This document shows positions 1-5,290 of a stretch of 5,290 nt of DNA, one piece after another (the first letter of the stretch is position 1; the number at the start of each line of letters is the position of its first letter). The translations under genes were made by a program, and so were the position numbers. The notes under the pieces are model-generated. The model had not been told where the DNA came from. It did no database searches and was given only the letters and a program-made list of their open reading frames with translations. This stretch comes from an uncultured Eubacteriales bacterium (GTDB lineage Bacteria; Bacillota; Clostridia; UMGS1810): positions 1-5,290 of the forward strand of contig CABUQL010000108.1 in NCBI GenBank assembly GCA_902493665.1. Direction: 5' to 3'.

Positions 1-1034
1 AGGTTGTTGACGATCCTAATGCTGATATCAGCTCTATAATAAATGTCGGAGATGAAATCGAAGTTTTCGTTGTCAGAGTTAATGACATCGAAGGCGAAGT
101 AACTTTGTCAAAAAGAAAAATTGACGCTATAAAGAGCGAAAAACTCTTGGAAGAAGCTTGCGAAAATCAGGAAGTTATCGAAGGCAAAGTTGTTGAAGTT
201 GTAAACGGCGGTCTTGTTGTTGCATGCAAAGGCGGACGTGCATTTGTTCCGGCATCGCTTGCAAGCGACAGAAGAGTCAGCGACCTTTCAAATATGAAAG
301 GCGAAACAGTATCGCTCAAAATTAAAGAAATCACCAAAAAACGCGGCAGAACTAAAATCATCGGTTCAATCAGAAGCGTTTTGGAAGAAGCTAAAAAGAA
401 ACTTTCAGAAGAATTCTGGGCAAATGTTGAAGTCGGCAAACAGTACACAGGTACAGTTAAGTCACTTACAAAATTCGGTGCTTTTGTTGATATTGGCGGT
501 GTTGACGGTTTGGTACATATTTCCGAACTTTCATGGTCGAAAATCAAACATCCGTCTGAAGTTGTAAAAGAAGGCGACGTTGTTACCGTTACGGTTTTAG
601 ACTTTGACAAGGAAAAAGGCAAAGTTTCTCTCGGTTACAAGAAAACAGAGGACAACCCATGGGAAAAGGTTAAGGCAGAGCTTGAAGTAGGAAAAGATAT
701 TCCTTGTAAAGTTGTAAGAATCGTACCTTTCGGCGCGTTTGCAGAAATCTATCCTGGCATTGACGGACTTATCCATATTTCCCAGGTTGCAAACAAGAGA
801 ATAGGAAAAGTTGAAGACGAGCTTACTGTAGGTCAGCACATTACTGCAAGAGTTGTTGAGCTTGACCTTGAAAACCACAAAATCGGACTCAGCATAAGAG
901 CAATTTTGGAAGAGGCTGCAAAAGCAAACGAAGCTGAAGAAGCAGAAAATGCTTCCGAAGAAGTACAAGAAGAAGCTGCAACAGAAGAAGCAGCAACAGA
1001 AGAAACAGCAGCTGAAGAAACAACAGAAGAATAA
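1..1034 (+). CDS. rpsA: Ribosomal protein S1-type RNA-binding protein, 3' part (5' end outside window)
   Basis: This is the C-terminal 343 residues of an S1-domain protein. The frame (first full codon at 3) is open to the left edge, so the N-terminus lies outside. Visible parts, numbered from the first full codon, are the end of one S1 domain (about 1-42, ending VTLSKRK), a complete divergent domain (about 57-125, with GGRAFVPASL), and two canonical S1 domains. The canonical domains are at about 143-213 (FGAFVDIGGVDGLVHISEL) and 228-302 (FGAFAEIYPGIDGLIHIS). An acidic Ala/Glu/Thr tail of about 40 residues follows. S1 domains are OB-folds that bind single-stranded RNA; in bacteria S1 helps load mRNA on the 30S subunit. 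Four domains match the short S1 of Gram-positive bacteria. In many Clostridia this gene is fused behind ispH (LytB); that region is not visible here, so a fusion can be neither shown nor excluded. The family is certain; the exact orthologue is likely. A strong terminator follows the stop. Confidence 0.9.
   Translation, partial: VVDDPNADISSIINVGDEIEVFVVRVNDIEGEVTLSKRKIDAIKSEKLLEEACENQEVIEGKVVEVVNGGLVVACKGGRAFVPASLASDRRVSDLSNMKGETVSLKIKEITKKRGRTKIIGSIRSVLEEAKKKLSEEFWANVEVGKQYTGTVKSLTKFGAFVDIGGVDGLVHISELSWSKIKHPSEVVKEGDVVTVTVLDFDKEKGKVSLGYKKTEDNPWEKVKAELEVGKDIPCKVVRIVPFGAFAEIYPGIDGLIHISQVANKRIGKVEDELTVGQHITARVVELDLENHKIGLSIRAILEEAAKANEAEEAENASEEVQEEAATEEAATEETAAEETTEE
969..1031 (+). repeat. Imperfect 15-bp coding repeats encoding the acidic S1 tail
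   Basis: The last 21 codons before the S1 stop read as degenerate pentapeptides: EEAAT, EEAAT, EETAA, then EETT and EE. At the DNA level the units share the core gcaacagaagaa with small substitutions, giving a period of about 15 bp. The tail is strongly acidic and probably disordered. Such repeats can vary in copy number between strains by replication slippage. This is a low-complexity extension of the protein, not a mobile or structural DNA repeat. Confidence 0.75.
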
Positions 1035-1050
1035 TTAAATTAAAACAAAA

Positions 1051-1088
1051 ACAAAAAGCGTATCCGAAAACTCGGCTGCGCTTTTTGT
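1051..1088 (+). terminator. Intrinsic terminator after the S1 gene
   Basis: The arms 1051-1060 (acaaaaagcg) and 1079-1088 (cgctttttgt) are perfect 10-bp complements. Inside them, after a U-G and an A-U pair and one mismatch, a 4-bp stem (ccga 1064-1067 with tcgg 1072-1075) closes on a 4-nt loop. The run of five T sits in the 3' arm and is followed by more AT-rich sequence, and the 5' arm carries the matching A-run, the usual layout of a Rho-independent terminator. It starts 16 nt after the S1 stop and separates S1 transcription from the prfA unit. Confidence 0.85.
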
Positions 1089-1097
1089 ATAATTTCT

Positions 1098-1121
1098 GTG
1101 TTTTAAAAGCCCTTAAAACAC
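1098..1121. repeat. Perfect 9-bp inverted repeat between terminator and prfA promoter
   Basis: The arms 1098-1106 (gtgttttaa) and 1113-1121 (ttaaaacac) are exact reverse complements around a 6-nt centre (aagccc). Pairing stops cleanly outside and inside. It has no downstream T-run, so it is a poor terminator by itself. It lies 10 nt after the terminator hairpin and about 35 bp upstream of the likely prfA -35 box. It could be an operator, an RNA 3'-end stabilising hairpin, or chance in AT-rich DNA. The sequence alone does not decide. Confidence 0.5.
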
Positions 1122-1154
1122 TAAAATTAAGCAAATATTACATATACTTTAAAA

Positions 1155-1183
1155 TTTCAAAAAAGACTTTAATTATTTATAAT
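1155..1183 (+). promoter_or_regulatory. Probable sigma-A promoter for the prfA-tsaD unit
   Basis: A perfect -10 box TATAAT lies at 1178-1183. With a 17-bp spacer, the matching -35 position 1155-1160 is TTTCAA, a weak match to TTGACA. Transcription would start near 1190, giving a leader of about 35 nt with the ribosome binding site at 1215-1221. Two other -10-like hexamers exist: TATACT at 1191-1196, and TATAAT at 1088-1093 just after the terminator. Neither has a better -35. The region has room for only one short leader, and I see no riboswitch or T-box-like structure. Confidence 0.55.
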
Positions 1184-1226
1184 AGTGTGTTATACTTATT
1201 ATATCTATAAATACAGAGGTGCTTAA

Positions 1227-2297
1227 ATGTTTGAAAAGCTATCCTTCATTGAAGGAAGATTTGATGAATTGGAAAAGAAAATATCAGACCCCGAAGTTAT
1301 TGCAGATCAGAATCTTTTCCGTAAACTTTGCAAAGAACATTCGGACATCACTCCGATTGTCGAAAAATATAAAGAATATAAACTTATAAATGAAAATATC
1401 GAAGAAGCAAAGGAAATCCTTGCCGAAAGCAGCGAACCCGATTTAAAAGAAATGGCGGAAGCAGAGCTTTTGGAGAGCAAAGAAAAAATTGAAAAAATAG
1501 AACAGGAAATAAAAATACTTCTCTTGCCGAAAGATGAAAATGACGATAAAAACGTTATCGTTGAAATAAGAGGCGGAGCCGGCGGAGATGAAGCCGCACT
1601 TTTTGCGGGCGACCTTTTAAGAATGTATTCAATGTATGCGGAGTCTATGCACTGGAAGGTTGAAATGCTCAGTTCCAACCCAACGGACATAGGCGGATAC
1701 AAAGAAGTTTCATTTGCAATAAACGGCGCCGGCGCATACAGCAGGCTTAAATTTGAAAGCGGTGTTCACAGAGTTCAGAGAATACCGTCAACAGAATCCG
1801 GCGGAAGAATACATACGTCAACAGTTACCGTTGCGGTGCTTCCCGAGGTTGAAGATGTTGAAGTTGAAATCAATCAAAATGATTTGCGAATAGATGTATT
1901 CAGAGCAGGCGGCCCCGGCGGACAATGCGTTAACACAACCGACTCGGCAGTTAGAATAACGCATATTCCCACAGGAGTTGTTGTTTCGTGCCAGGACGAA
2001 AAATCCCAGCTTAAAAATAAAGAAAAAGCAATGAAAATTCTTCGTTCAAGGGTTTATGATTTGGCAATTTCGGAGCAAAACGAAAGAATTTCAAGCGAAA
2101 GAAAAAGCCAGGTCGGCACAGGCGACAGAAGCGAAAGAATAAGAACCTACAATTATCCGCAGGGAAGGGTAACAGACCATAGAATCGGTCTTACTCTGCA
2201 TAGGCTTGAAGCGGTATTAAACGGCGATTTAAATGAAATGATCGACGCACTTATTACTGCCGACCAAAGCGAAAAACTGAAAATGAGTGAAATGTAA
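1227..2297 (+). CDS. prfA: Peptide chain release factor 1 (RF1)
   Basis: This 356-residue protein has the normal length for RF1. RF1 reads UAA and UAG stop codons in the ribosomal A site and triggers hydrolysis of peptidyl-tRNA. The N-terminal third (about 1-100) is a charged helical domain. The conserved block EIRGGAGGDEAALFA begins at 113. The P-x-T stop-codon recognition motif is P187-S188-T189, in the context HRVQRIPSTESGGRIHTS, which separates RF1 from RF2 (SPF). The catalytic GGQ is at 231-233, in the context GGPGGQCVNTTDSAVRITH; the residue after GGQ is Cys. The ATG start is supported by AGAGGTG at 1215-1221, 5 nt upstream. It is the first gene of the unit. Its stop (TAA) shares one base with the ATG of the next gene. 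The methyltransferase gene prmC, often directly downstream of prfA and acting on the GGQ glutamine, is not here. Confidence 0.98.
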   Translation: MFEKLSFIEGRFDELEKKISDPEVIADQNLFRKLCKEHSDITPIVEKYKEYKLINENIEEAKEILAESSEPDLKEMAEAELLESKEKIEKIEQEIKILLLPKDENDDKNVIVEIRGGAGGDEAALFAGDLLRMYSMYAESMHWKVEMLSSNPTDIGGYKEVSFAINGAGAYSRLKFESGVHRVQRIPSTESGGRIHTSTVTVAVLPEVEDVEVEINQNDLRIDVFRAGGPGGQCVNTTDSAVRITHIPTGVVVSCQDEKSQLKNKEKAMKILRSRVYDLAISEQNERISSERKSQVGTGDRSERIRTYNYPQGRVTDHRIGLTLHRLEAVLNGDLNEMIDALITADQSEKLKMSEM

Positions 2298-3298
2298 TGA
2301 CAAAAATTGTTGATAAAGATAATCTTGACGACGCCGCAAAGTGTCTGCGTGAGGGCGGAACGGTTGTTTTCCCGACGGAAACCGTTTACGGACTGGGTGC
2401 AGATGCATTAAATGAAAATGCGGTAAAAAAAATATACGAAGCAAAGGGCAGACCGGCGGACAATCCGCTTATAATCCACATTGCCGATAAAAACGACATA
2501 TTCAAAATTGCCAAAAGCGTTTCTGACGATGCGGCAAGGCTGATAGATAAATTCTGGCCCGGTCCTTTGACTATGATATTTGAAAAGAAAGACGAAATAA
2601 ACAAAACCGTTACTGCCGGATTAAATACCGTTGCGGTAAGATGTCCCGTTAACGAAACTGCACATAAGCTTATTGAAAAAAGCAAAGTTTTTGTAGCGGC
2701 GCCTTCGGCAAATCTTTCGGGAAGCCCGAGCCCCACAATATTCCGTCACGTTGTAAGCGATTTGGACGGCAGAGTTGATTATATAATCGACGGCGGCGAG
2801 TGCAGAATCGGAATAGAATCAACGGTGCTTGACGTAAGCGGCGATGAGTTTAGAATACTCCGTCCCGGTGCGGTTACATATGAAGACATAAAAGAAGTTA
2901 CCGACAGAATTAAGAGCGATTACAAAGACATAAAAAATGTAAAAACTCCGCAGTGCCCCGGTATGAAATACACGCATTATTCACCTAAGGCAAAGGTAAT
3001 TGTTGTTGAAGGAAATGCCGAAAGCACGGCGAAATATATACAGGAGAAGTTAAATAATAAAACAGAAAGAACAGGAGTTTTATCATATAAAGGCTCAAAA
3101 TTTAAAAATGCCGATTTTGTTATTGATGCCGGAAATGATATGACTCATTATGCAAACGGTCTTTATGAAGATTTAAGAATATTTGACGAAGAAAAAATAG
3201 ATGTTATTTACGCACAGTTCCAAGATGAAAAAGGCATCGGAGTTGCCGTAAAAAACAGAATTTACAAGTCGGCAGGGTATAACATCATAAATGTTTGA
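2297..3298 (+). CDS. tsaC: L-threonylcarbamoyladenylate synthase, Sua5/YwlC type
   Basis: This 333-residue enzyme makes threonylcarbamoyl-AMP from threonine, bicarbonate and ATP, the first step of the t6A modification at position 37 of tRNAs reading ANN codons. The N-terminal YrdC-like domain (about 1-205) shows FPTETVYGLG at 25-34, KGRPADNPL at 50-58, FWPGPLT at 86-92, APSANLSGSPSPT at 135-147 and GIESTVLDV at 172-180. The linker PGMKYTHYSPKAKV begins at 221 and leads into a C-terminal Sua5 domain (to 333). Its length and two-domain form match Sua5/YwlC rather than the short E. coli-type TsaC (about 190 residues). The ATG overlaps the prfA stop as TAATG, with only a weak ribosome binding site upstream, so translation is probably coupled to prfA. 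Position and partner match the Bacillus ywlC-ywlE order. The function is well supported; tsaD, which acts later in the pathway, lies two genes downstream. Confidence 0.96.
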   Translation: MTKIVDKDNLDDAAKCLREGGTVVFPTETVYGLGADALNENAVKKIYEAKGRPADNPLIIHIADKNDIFKIAKSVSDDAARLIDKFWPGPLTMIFEKKDEINKTVTAGLNTVAVRCPVNETAHKLIEKSKVFVAAPSANLSGSPSPTIFRHVVSDLDGRVDYIIDGGECRIGIESTVLDVSGDEFRILRPGAVTYEDIKEVTDRIKSDYKDIKNVKTPQCPGMKYTHYSPKAKVIVVEGNAESTAKYIQEKLNNKTERTGVLSYKGSKFKNADFVIDAGNDMTHYANGLYEDLRIFDEEKIDVIYAQFQDEKGIGVAVKNRIYKSAGYNIINV

Positions 3299-3303
3299 AG
3301 GTG
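3298..3303 (+). promoter_or_regulatory. Ribosome binding site favouring the TTG start of the phosphatase gene
   Basis: AAGGTG at 3298-3303, extended by AT to match the anti-SD-like core GGTGAT, lies 5 nt upstream of TTG at 3309-3311. The in-frame ATG at 3291 lacks a well-placed ribosome binding site: the nearest purine run is the ggcaggg around 3271-3277, too far upstream. The site overlaps the end of the tsaC stop codon, linking the two genes. Confidence 0.65.
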
Positions 3304-3308
3304 ATCTC

Positions 3309-3755
3309 TTGAAAATTCTTTTTGTTTGCACGGGAAACACGTGCAGAAGCGCAATGTGCGAAGGGATATTTAAAAAGCTTGCCGAAAATGACAGCAATAT
3401 CAGCGTAATGTCGGCAGGTGTGAGTGCCGGTGAATCTATGCCCGCATCGGAATATGCGGTTATGGCGCTGAAGGAAAAGGGCATTGATATTTCAAACCAT
3501 TTTTCAAAGCAGCTTACGCTTGATATGATAAATGAATCCGACCTTGTAATTACAATGACAACAATGCACAAAATGATTATTCTAAACGCTTGTCCCGAGG
3601 CAAAAAATAAGGTTTTTACAATATATGAATACGCAGGATATGAGTCGGGACAAATTACAGACCCGTACGGTGCAAATATTGATATTTACAGACAATGCGC
3701 CGGAGAGCTTGAAATTTTGCTTAAAGCAATATATGAAAAGGTAAAAAATGATTAA
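3309..3755 (+). CDS. ywlE: Low-molecular-weight phosphatase, YwlE-like (probable protein-arginine phosphatase)
   Basis: From TTG 3309 the product has 148 residues and begins MKILFVCTGNTCRS, the normal start of this family. Starting at ATG 3291 would add six residues (MFEGDL) that the family lacks. The CX5R catalytic P-loop is C7 to R13, and the general acid is Asp118 in TDPYG. These numbers coincide with C7, R13 and D118 of Bacillus subtilis YwlE. Thr at position 11 (where classical tyrosine phosphatases have Ile, CxGNICRS) is the residue known to favour phosphoarginine in YwlE. The enzyme therefore probably removes phosphate from arginine in proteins tagged by an McsB-type kinase; this is inference from the motif. 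Ala15 replaces the common Pro of CRSPM. The order tsaC-ywlE is the same as in Bacillus (ywlC-ywlE). The stop lies 8 nt inside the next gene, so translation is likely coupled. The gene is intact. Confidence 0.92.
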   Translation: MKILFVCTGNTCRSAMCEGIFKKLAENDSNISVMSAGVSAGESMPASEYAVMALKEKGIDISNHFSKQLTLDMINESDLVITMTTMHKMIILNACPEAKNKVFTIYEYAGYESGQITDPYGANIDIYRQCAGELEILLKAIYEKVKND

Positions 3756-4172
3756 AAAATACTCTGATAAATTTTTTTACGACATATTAAACCTTGAAAA
3801 AAAGTGTTTTTCCGATTTTTGGACTGAAAAAATGCTGAAATCGGAAACAGAAAATGAAAACTTTACATATACGAATTAAACAATTCGGCAGCAGGCTATA
3901 TTTTGCTAAACATCTGTATAGACGAAGGCGAAATCTACAGAATTTGTGTAGATGAAAATTACAGAAATCAAAAAATAGGAACAAAACTTATAGAAAAAGT
4001 TAAGACGGATTTTTCGCATTTAAAAAAGATTAATCTTGAAGTTAAAAAAAGCAATATGGCGGCAATTAATCTTTATAAAAAATGCGGATTTGAAACCGTC
4101 GGAATCAGAAAAAAATACTATAAAGATAATGAAGATGCTGTTTTAATGACTTGTGTTAACTTATCTGTCTAA
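3748..4172 (+). pseudogene. rimI: Ribosomal protein S18 alanine N-acetyltransferase (GNAT), frameshifted
   Basis: RimI transfers acetyl from acetyl-CoA to the N-terminal alanine of ribosomal protein S18. Here the family pattern is split over two frames. From ATG 3748 (AAAGG at 3737-3741, 6 nt upstream) the first frame gives DILNLEKKCFSDFWTEKML, a typical RimI N-terminus, then ends at TAA 3877-3879 after 43 residues. The rest continues in another frame from about 3858: YIYELNNSAAGYILL, then YRICVDENYRNQKIG (acetyl-CoA loop), NLYKKCGFETVGIRKKYY and the stop at 4170-4172. One missing base between 3858 and about 3870 explains this, perhaps in the A-run 3857-3860 or T-run 3862-3864. Restoring it gives about 141 residues, the normal RimI length. 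The acetyl-CoA loop RNQKIG has Lys where most members have Gly. The cause could be a real mutation, a sequencing or assembly error, or, less likely, recoding. rimI beside tsaD is a common bacterial arrangement. Confidence 0.85.
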
Positions 4173-4177
4173 GGAGG
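4171..4177 (+). promoter_or_regulatory. Strong ribosome binding site of tsaD, overlapping the rimI stop
   Basis: AAGGAGG at 4171-4177 is a full match to the anti-Shine-Dalgarno sequence, 6 nt before ATG 4184. Its first two bases are the last two of the rimI stop codon TAA (4170-4172). A site this strong should let tsaD be translated well even if ribosomes leave the rimI frame early at 3877. Confidence 0.85.
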
Positions 4178-4183
4178 ATAAAA

Positions 4184-5200
4184 ATGGCATTGATACTGGG
4201 AATCGAATCATCCTGCGATGAAACGGCGGCATCTGTTGTAAAAGACGGACGGACAGTTTTGTCAAACGTTATTTCATCACAGATTGAGATACATAAAAAA
4301 TTCGGAGGCGTAGTTCCCGAGGTTGCATCAAGAAAACATCTGGAAATCATAAATTCCGTAATTGACAGTGCACTGAGCGAAGCAAACGTTACATTTGACG
4401 ATATCGACGCAATCGGCGTGACATATGCACCCGGACTTGTCGGAGCGCTGCTTGTGGGAGTTTCAACCGCAAAAGCTTTGGCATATGCGCTTAAAAAACC
4501 GCTTATAGGCGTGCATCACATAAGGGGTCACATCTCGGCAAACTACATTGAACACAAAGACTTAAAACCGCCGTTTGTGTGTCTGGTGGCATCGGGCGGA
4601 CACAGTCACATAGTTCTCGTTAAAGACTACACCGAGTTTGAAATTTTAGGACAAACAAGAGATGACGCAGCCGGTGAGGCATTTGATAAGGTGGCAAGAG
4701 TCCTGGGATTGGGGTATCCCGGGGGACCTAAAATAGATAAGCTTGCACGGGAAGGGAATCCCGATGCGGTTTACTTTAAGAGAGTTTCGTTCGGCGAAGA
4801 TTCATTTGACTTTTCGTTCAGCGGAATAAAAACAGGGGTGATAAATTATCTTCACAAACTTGAGCAAAACGGCGAAACATACAATAAGGCAGATGTGGCC
4901 GCAAGCTTTCAGAAAAGCGTTGTTGAGGTTTTGACAGACAATCTTATCGCAGCAGCAAAAAAATGCAATATAAATAAAATTGCTCTTGCGGGCGGTGTGG
5001 CATCAAACTCGGCGCTCAGAAATGAAATTATGACTAAAAAAGGCAATATGGAGGTTTTTTATCCTTCACCGATTTTCTGCACCGATAACGCCGCAATGAT
5101 AGCATGCAGCGCATATTATGAATATCTTGCGGGAAATTTAAGCAATATGGAGCTTAACGCAGTGCCGTATTTGTCAATTGAGAAAAACAATGCTTTTTAA
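4184..5200 (+). CDS. tsaD: tRNA N6-adenosine threonylcarbamoyltransferase, TsaD/Kae1/YgjD family
   Basis: TsaD is the catalytic subunit that moves the threonylcarbamoyl group from threonylcarbamoyl-AMP to A37 of ANN-decoding tRNAs, forming t6A. In bacteria it works with TsaB and TsaE. The 338-residue product has the usual length and ASKHA fold signatures: GIESSCDETAASVV at 6-19, GGVVPEVASRKH at 41-52, the metal-binding HxxxH as H112-IRG-H116, SGGH at 137-140, DDAAGEAFDKVARVLGLG from 160, FSGIKT at 212-217, AGGVASNSALR at 269-279 and the metal-binding Asp301 in CTDNAAMIA. All key residues are present. The ATG is fixed by a perfect ribosome binding site. It follows rimI by 11 nt and is the last gene of the visible unit. 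TsaC, which makes its substrate, is encoded three genes earlier. tsaB and tsaE are not in this window and must be elsewhere for the complex to work. Confidence 0.98.
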   Translation: MALILGIESSCDETAASVVKDGRTVLSNVISSQIEIHKKFGGVVPEVASRKHLEIINSVIDSALSEANVTFDDIDAIGVTYAPGLVGALLVGVSTAKALAYALKKPLIGVHHIRGHISANYIEHKDLKPPFVCLVASGGHSHIVLVKDYTEFEILGQTRDDAAGEAFDKVARVLGLGYPGGPKIDKLAREGNPDAVYFKRVSFGEDSFDFSFSGIKTGVINYLHKLEQNGETYNKADVAASFQKSVVEVLTDNLIAAAKKCNINKIALAGGVASNSALRNEIMTKKGNMEVFYPSPIFCTDNAAMIACSAYYEYLAGNLSNMELNAVPYLSIEKNNAF

Positions 5201-5264
5201 AAAATCTTTAAAATATTAATAAAAAAAGAAAAATATTTTTACAAAAGTCGAAGGAGGATTTAAA
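5201..5264. other. AT-rich spacer after tsaD
   Basis: This 64-nt gap is almost entirely A and T. I find no GC-containing hairpin that would act as an intrinsic terminator and no convincing promoter. A 12-bp self-complementary stretch (AAAAATATTTTT, 5229-5240) is expected by chance in such DNA. The next gene may therefore be read from the prfA-tsaD transcript, or from an AT-rich promoter I cannot resolve. Confidence 0.5.
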
Positions 5265-5290
5265 ATGAAAATTTCAAGAACAAAATGCTT
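5265..5290 (+). CDS. Start of an unidentified gene (truncated by window edge)
   Basis: ATG at 5265-5267 is preceded by a full AAGGAGG ribosome binding site at 5251-5257, 7 nt upstream. The frame is open to the right edge and reads MKISRTKC. Eight residues are too few to name a family. The basic N-terminus is compatible with many cytosolic proteins or with the start of a signal peptide, and I assign no function. The same strand and short gap suggest it could be part of the upstream unit. Confidence 0.7.

Noticed and set aside
105..107. TTG at 105 as the start of the S1 gene
   Set aside because: The frame is open to the left edge and encodes the end of an S1 domain (VGDEIEVFVVRVNDIEGEVTLSKRK), so TTG is an internal Leu codon.
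889..1134. Minus-strand 81-residue Leu-rich reading frame resembling a membrane protein
   Set aside because: It is the antisense of the Glu/Ala-rich S1 repeats and runs across the terminator; the Leu runs come from the complement of GAA/GAG and GCA codons.
1227..2297. GGQ followed by Cys in RF1 as an unusual catalytic change
   Set aside because: The residue after GGQ varies among bacterial RF1 proteins (His, Ser, Gly, Cys); the essential GGQ is intact, so this is not notable.
3798..3804. A AAA AAG slippery heptamer in the rimI frame
   Set aside because: A -1 shift here meets TGA at 3825, and the family match continues in the original frame (CFSDFWTEKML), so it cannot create the RimI fusion.
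3903..4172. Stand-alone 89-residue acetyltransferase starting at TTG 3903
   Set aside because: No ribosome binding site precedes it, and family-like sequence (YIYELNNSAAGY) continues upstream in the same frame, so it is the 3' part of frameshifted rimI.
5229..5240. 12-bp palindrome AAAAATATTTTT after tsaD as a terminator
   Set aside because: It has no loop and no GC pairs; the hairpin would be too weak to terminate.
5238..5266. Promoter-like TTTACA (5238-5243), 17-bp spacer, TAAAAT (5261-5266)
   Set aside because: The -10 would overlap the ATG at 5265 and the transcript would begin inside the gene, so it cannot drive this start; chance match in AT-rich DNA.

Overview
The window looks like a core housekeeping stretch from a low-GC Gram-positive bacterium, most likely an anaerobic member of the Clostridia. 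The reasons are AT-rich codon choice (AGA arginine, AAA lysine), strong AAGGAGG ribosome binding sites, tight gene packing on one strand, and Firmicutes-type versions of several proteins: a two-domain Sua5-type TsaC and a YwlE-like phosphatase. Genus-level placement is not possible from this sequence alone.

Layout: (1) 1-1034 is the 3' part of a ribosomal protein S1-type gene. It enters from the left edge with one partial and three complete S1 domains, followed by a repetitive acidic tail. (2) 1035-1226 is a non-coding gap holding an intrinsic terminator, a perfect 9-bp inverted repeat and a good sigma-A type promoter. (3) 1227-5200 is a compact, apparently single transcription unit: prfA (release factor 1), tsaC/sua5 (threonylcarbamoyl-AMP synthase), a YwlE-type low-molecular-weight phosphatase, rimI (ribosomal protein alanine acetyltransferase, frameshifted here) and tsaD (t6A transferase subunit). 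Neighbours overlap or lie within 11 nt, which suggests translational coupling. (4) 5201-5264 is an AT-only style spacer, followed by a strong ribosome binding site and the first eight codons of an unidentified gene leaving the right edge.

The common theme is translation. S1 helps mRNA binding, RF1 ends translation at UAA/UAG, and TsaC and TsaD catalyse the first and last steps of N6-threonylcarbamoyladenosine (t6A) synthesis on ANN-decoding tRNAs. RimI modifies ribosomal protein S18 in characterised bacteria. The phosphatase is the outlier: its active-site loop matches protein-arginine phosphatases rather than classical tyrosine phosphatases, so it probably belongs to phosphoarginine-based protein quality control.

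I see no mobile element, CRISPR array, RNA gene or clearly novel system. The points most worth a second look are the single-base frameshift in rimI, the arginine-phosphatase signature and its TTG start, and the mixed operon, which lacks the usual partners tsaB, tsaE and prmC.
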